Below are positions 60,582-64,000 of a DNA stretch of 64,000 nt, piece after piece. A program made the position numbers and the translations under genes. The notes beneath the pieces are model-generated. The model saw only the letters and a list, made by a program, of their open reading frames with translations, was not told the DNA's origin and did not search any database. Positions within the stretch are counted from its first letter, which is position 1. The number at the start of each line of letters is the position of its first letter. Location: the NCBI GenBank assembly GCA_016711215.1, contig JADJTL010000004.1, forward strand, positions 124,001-188,000, read 5' to 3'. This DNA comes from Pseudomonadota bacterium (GTDB taxonomy: Bacteria; Myxococcota_A; Polyangia; GCA-2747355).

Positions 60582-62450
60582 ATGCTGCCGCTCGCTTTGC
60601 TTTCCGGGGCCCTCGCGCTCGCCGCCTATGTGGTGACGGCGGGGCCGACGATTTACTGGCTCGACTCGAGCGAGTTCGTCGCAGCGTCGTGGTGGCTCGG
60701 CAACGCGCACCCACCCGGGCATCCGCTGGTGGCGCTGCTCGGGCGGCTCTTCTGTTACCTGCCGGTCGGGACGATCGCCTTTCGCGTGACCCTGGCGTCC
60801 GCCGTGCAGAGCGCGGCCGCCGTCGGGCTGCTCGTCGTGATCGCCGGCGAGCTGGGCGCGCGCTTGCGTCAGGGGAGCGCGGTGGCCCGCGGCCTGCCGG
60901 GAAGGCCAACGCCGCCGGCGCTCACCCTGGCAGCGACCGAGGAGTTTGCGCTGCTGGCCACCGCGCTGACGAGCGGCTGGGCCTACGCCCTCTGGTTTCA
61001 GGCCGTGCGCGCCGAGGTCTACGCCCTGCACCTGTTGCTGGTGCTGGCCGCCAGCGCCGGGTTGCTGCGCTGGGAGCGGACGCGCGATCTGCGTTTGCTG
61101 CTGGTCGGCGTCTTCTGCGGCGCGCTCGCGCTCTGCAACCATCACTTCCTCGCCCTGCTGGCGGCCCTGCCGGCGGCGATCTTCATCGCCGTCGTTTGGC
61201 GTCAACGCGCAGGCGCCTTTGGGCGCGTGCATGGTCGGCGCGTGCTCGTCGCGGCCGTGCTCGTCGCCTCGGTGGCGATGGCCGCCTGGGCATACCTGCC
61301 GCTGCGCTCGCAGCGCGCACCGCTGGTCAACTGGGGGGCGCCGCATAGCTGGCAACGCTTCGGCTGGGTCGTCTCGGCGCGCGCCTTTCAGAAGGCGCTG
61401 CCGCGCGCCGCGCAGCAGAGCCGAGAGGAGCGGGGACTCGGCGCCGTCTTCGCCGTGCTCGGCGGACCGCCCACGGGCCTCGCGCCCGCCCTGGTAGGTA
61501 GCCTGCTCCTGGCGCTGGCGCTCGGCGGGCTCTATCGGCTCTGGCGCGAGGCGCCGACCCGGCCAGCGGCGCTCTTGGTGACGGCGCTCTTGCTCGGCAA
61601 CCTCGCCAGTCCGCTGCTCATCGGCATCGATCCCTTCAACGCGGACGCCCACGGCTATCTGGCGCTGAGCGTGGCCCTGCTGGGGCCGCTGGCGGCGTTG
61701 CCGCTCCTGGCGTCCTTTCCCCGGCTGCTCGCCGGCGCTGGGCGGCGCCGGACCGTGATGGTCAGCGCGGGGCTGCTGGTGCTGCCAGCCCTGCAACTGG
61801 CGGTCAACGAGCCGCGCTGCAGCCTGTCGCAGCATTGGGCGGCCGAAGAAACCGGGCGCGCAGTGCTCGACCAGCCGGCTGGATCGGTGTTGATCACCTC
61901 CTACTTCCAGACCGTCTTTCAGGTCTGGTCGCTCCAGGCGATGGCCGATCTGCGACCGGAGCTCGAGCTGCTACACCGCAACTTCCTCACCCAGCCGGGC
62001 TACCTGGTGACGCTGCGGGCGAACGCGCCGGAGCTTGCCCGCTGGGGTGCGCGGTGGCGGCGCAGCGGAGGCGAGCGCGTCGCCGATCTGGACTGGCTAG
62101 CGCGCCGCCGTCCGGTGTTCGTCGAGTACGACCTCAATCTCGGCGCCGACGTCGTCCAGCGCTTGTGGCCGGCGGGCATGCTCCTGGCCTATCGCCCACC
62201 GCGCGCGGCGCTGCCGGACGCTAGCGCCCACGAGCGGCGCATCGCGCGCTGGCTGCGGCAGGTCGGAGAACCTGACGAGCTGGAGACGCGGCGTGCCCTG
62301 AGCTGGTGGCAGTACCTGCTCGCACGCTTCGCCTGCCGTCGAGGCCTGGTGCCCTTGGCTCGTTTTCACCTGGCGCAGGCGCTGACGCTGGCGCCGCAGG
62401 CGCGCACGCTCTTGGCCCTGCGGGCGCGCTGCCTGCCGCTGCTGCGCTGA
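60582..62450 (+). CDS. DUF2723 membrane protein
   Basis: Multi-pass membrane protein of the DUF2723 (GT117) group, 622 residues, related to O-mannosyltransferase-like enzymes; activity unproven. The N-terminal signature is VTAGPTIYWLDSSEFVAASW WLGNAHPPGHPL, with the acidic residue (DSSE) followed by the HPPG motif. About 11 hydrophobic helices are visible, e.g. FRVTLASAVQSAAAVGLLVV and LLLALALGGLYRLW. A periplasmic C-terminal domain starts around 420. ATG 60582 begins the first helix; a slightly longer frame is less likely. Confidence 0.88.
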   Translation: MLPLALLSGALALAAYVVTAGPTIYWLDSSEFVAASWWLGNAHPPGHPLVALLGRLFCYLPVGTIAFRVTLASAVQSAAAVGLLVVIAGELGARLRQGSAVARGLPGRPTPPALTLAATEEFALLATALTSGWAYALWFQAVRAEVYALHLLLVLAASAGLLRWERTRDLRLLLVGVFCGALALCNHHFLALLAALPAAIFIAVVWRQRAGAFGRVHGRRVLVAAVLVASVAMAAWAYLPLRSQRAPLVNWGAPHSWQRFGWVVSARAFQKALPRAAQQSREERGLGAVFAVLGGPPTGLAPALVGSLLLALALGGLYRLWREAPTRPAALLVTALLLGNLASPLLIGIDPFNADAHGYLALSVALLGPLAALPLLASFPRLLAGAGRRRTVMVSAGLLVLPALQLAVNEPRCSLSQHWAAEETGRAVLDQPAGSVLITSYFQTVFQVWSLQAMADLRPELELLHRNFLTQPGYLVTLRANAPELARWGARWRRSGGERVADLDWLARRRPVFVEYDLNLGADVVQRLWPAGMLLAYRPPRAALPDASAHERRIARWLRQVGEPDELETRRALSWWQYLLARFACRRGLVPLARFHLAQALTLAPQARTLLALRARCLPLLR

Positions 62451-62797
62451 GGGCGCGGTGCCGACCGGCGCGGCGCGGGGCGCGGCCCTCGAAGGGGGCA
62501 GCGAGCAGCCCGTGACTTTCGCGGTGCTCGCGCCTTGGTTGCGGTGTGAACGGCGTGCGTGACGCGACCTTGTGGTGGGTGATGGCGAGGTGGAGGCGGG
62601 CGCCTCGGCGCTGCGCTCCACGGTTCCCGGGCGCCCAGCTCGCGGCCCCCAGGGCCACGCTGTTGTGGTCGCCAGCCCTGCCGGTTCTCCCCCAATTTGA
62701 GGCTATCGTGAGGCTATCGTGAGCCGTCGCGTGCCGTCGTCAATCTTCAGACCATTGACCGGCAAGGAAGAGCCGCTTGATTGACCTGCTTGGTCCT
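62451..62797. other. Intergenic gap
   Basis: 347 bases with no supported gene, between the DUF2723 gene and the sigma-54 activator that ends at 62798 (convergent). A direct repeat of GAGGCTATCGT lies at 62699-62709 and 62710-62720. No strong terminator was recognised. Confidence 0.6.
62699..62720. repeat. Tandem 11-bp repeat
   Basis: GAGGCTATCGT twice in direct succession, followed by a partial third start (GAGCC). Small, function unknown. Confidence 0.7.
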
Positions 62798-64000
62798 CTA
62801 GAGCCCGAAGCGGGTGAGCTTCTTGTGGAGGCCTTCGCGGGTGATGCCGAGCGTGGCCGCGGTGCGCGTCTTGTTATGGCCATGGGCGGCCAGTGCGGCG
62901 ACGAGCAGATCGCGCTCGAGGTGCTCCATCATCTCCTTCAAGGTGCCGCTCGTCGGCAGCTCGGACGTTGGGAGGAGCGCGCCGCCCTGGAGGGCGGGTG
63001 AGAGCTGCTCGGGCTCGACGCATGCGCCATCGTCGACGAGGATCGCCAGCCGCTGCATCTCGTTTTCCAGCTCGCGAATATTGCCCGGCCAGCGATAGGC
63101 GCGCAGCAGCGCGAGCGCTCGTGCCGAGATCGTCGGCGCCGGCTTGCGCAGCTCCGCCGCATAGCGTTCGAGGAAGCGCTCGGCGAGCAATGGAATGTCG
63201 TCGCCGCGCTCGCGCAGCGGCGGCAGCGTGACGGGGAAGACCACCAGGCGATAGTAGAGGTCCTGGCGGAAGCGACCGCTCTTGACCTCCTCCTCCAGGT
63301 TGCGGTGGGTGGCGCAGACGATGCGCGCGTCGACCTTGCGGCTGCGCGTCGCGCCGAGCGGGCGAACCTCACCGTCCTGCAACACCCGGAGCAGCTTGGC
63401 CTGGAGCGCCGCCGGCATCTCGCCGATCTCGTCGAGCAGGAGCGTGCCGCCGTCGGCCAGCTCGAAGAGGCCCTTCTTCTCCTGCTCAGCGCCGGTGAAC
63501 GCGCCCTTCTTATGACCGAAGAGCTCACTCTCGAGCAGCGTCTCGGGCAAGGCCGCGCAGTTCTGGGCGACGAAGAGCTTGTCGCGCCGGCGGCTCTGCT
63601 CGTGAATGGCGCGGGCGACGAGCTCCTTGCCGGTGCCCGTCTCACCGCCGATGCAAACGGTGACGCGCGTGTCGATCACGCGCGTGAGCTGCTGCAACAC
63701 CTGCTGCAGGGCGGCCGACTGACCGAACATCTGCTCGAAGGTCGGCCGCGGCTCGCGCGTACGCAGATAGTGATTCTCCTGCTCGGCGCGCTCGCGGGCC
63801 AGGCGCAGCTGCTCGTAGAGTCGCGCATTCTCCAGCGCCAGGGCGGCCGGCTCGCCGAGCAAGAGCAACAACTCGAGGTCGCGCTCGCTGAAGATGCCGC
63901 CGCCGCCGCCGCCGCGGTTGTCCGCCGCGATCACGCCCATCAGCTGCTCGCCGCGCCACAGCGGCGCCGCGAGGGTCGAGCGGATCTGGGCGCCCATGAT
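62798..64000 (-). CDS. Sigma-54-dependent transcriptional activator, N-terminus outside window
   Basis: Enhancer-binding protein; the frame is open at the window end, so the N-terminus (start and further sensor domain) is missing and about 400 residues are seen. The visible part begins within a GAF-like domain (LAAPLWRGEQLMGVIAADNR). A helical linker leads to an AAA+ core with Walker A CIGGETGTGKELVARAI, the sigma-54 contact KKGAFTGAEQEKKGLF, Walker B GTLLLDEIGEMP, and FRQDLYYRLVVFPVTLPPLR. It ends in a Fis-type helix-turn-helix (NKTRTAATLGITREGLHKKL). Likely responds to a ligand bound by the GAF domain. Targets are unknown. Confidence 0.92.
   Translation of the reverse strand: MMGAQIRSTLAAPLWRGEQLMGVIAADNRGGGGGGIFSERDLELLLLLGEPAALALENARLYEQLRLARERAEQENHYLRTREPRPTFEQMFGQSAALQQVLQQLTRVIDTRVTVCIGGETGTGKELVARAIHEQSRRRDKLFVAQNCAALPETLLESELFGHKKGAFTGAEQEKKGLFELADGGTLLLDEIGEMPAALQAKLLRVLQDGEVRPLGATRSRKVDARIVCATHRNLEEEVKSGRFRQDLYYRLVVFPVTLPPLRERGDDIPLLAERFLERYAAELRKPAPTISARALALLRAYRWPGNIRELENEMQRLAILVDDGACVEPEQLSPALQGGALLPTSELPTSGTLKEMMEHLERDLLVAALAAHGHNKTRTAATLGITREGLHKKLTRFGL

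Noticed and set aside
60270..61835. Long minus-strand frame across the DUF2723 gene and grpE
   Set aside because: Overlaps two recognised genes and has Arg/Gln/His-rich shadow composition.

Overview
The window is very GC-rich and densely coded. It looks like a chromosomal segment of a myxobacterium-like organism (Myxococcota, the former Deltaproteobacteria), probably an uncultured one. Four things support this. Two neighbouring genes match the paired MXAN_2561 / MXAN_2562 families of myxobacteria. Two proteins end in MYXO-CTERM-like sorting tails. Two serine/threonine kinases carry long disordered tails (one ends in PEGA, one in PilZ domains). There are also many lipoproteins and outer-membrane barrels of unknown role. 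No rRNA, tRNA, prophage or CRISPR array was seen.

Layout. 1-2.6 kb: a three-gene ABC-2 exporter (last permease cut by the window edge). 2.7-9.6 kb: an OmpA/thrombospondin-repeat protein, a kinase with a PEGA tail, a double-receiver regulator and a PilT ATPase, with several palindromes and repeats between them. 9.6-14.9 kb: an outer-membrane protein, alaS and a coupled disordered protein. 14.9-22.5 kb: an accessory, gene-poor stretch with an IS3-like element, a decayed protease-like remnant, a four-gene cell-envelope cluster (YtkA-like lipoprotein, barrel, redoxin, Dsb-like lipoprotein), a truncated fasciclin gene and several short tandem repeats. 22.5-29.2 kb: a HAD phosphatase, a secreted propeller-like protein, an Hsp70-type ATPase with a long disordered N-terminus, and an overlapping secreted NlpC/papain-like protein. 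29.2-34.2 kb: a lytic transglycosylase, a MYXO-CTERM protein, a FadL-type barrel and a thioredoxin-fold ferredoxin.

34-43 kb is mostly one minus-strand run with core functions: a divergent Tex-like S1 protein, pssA (phosphatidylserine synthase), truA, the MXAN_2562/2561 pair, a DUF3943 protein and asd. 43-50.7 kb holds a MoxR / DUF58 / transglutaminase locus. It has two unusual features: an in-frame TGA separates the transglutaminase from its expected DUF4129 tail, and about 3.1 kb carrying three unknown genes sits between DUF58 and the transglutaminase. 50.8-57.1 kb: an FG-GAP lipoprotein, a thioredoxin/TPR lipoprotein, a DedA protein and a MerR-TPR fusion. 57.2-60.4 kb: a kinase with two PilZ-like domains, a small secreted protein and grpE. 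60.6-62.5 kb: a DUF2723 membrane protein. 62.8 kb to the end: a sigma-54 activator whose N-terminus lies outside the window.

The best candidates for undescribed biology are the Hsp70-like ATPase with its overlapping NlpC-like partner, the envelope redox cluster at 18.7-21.3 kb, and the interrupted transglutaminase locus. None of these can be proven novel from sequence alone.
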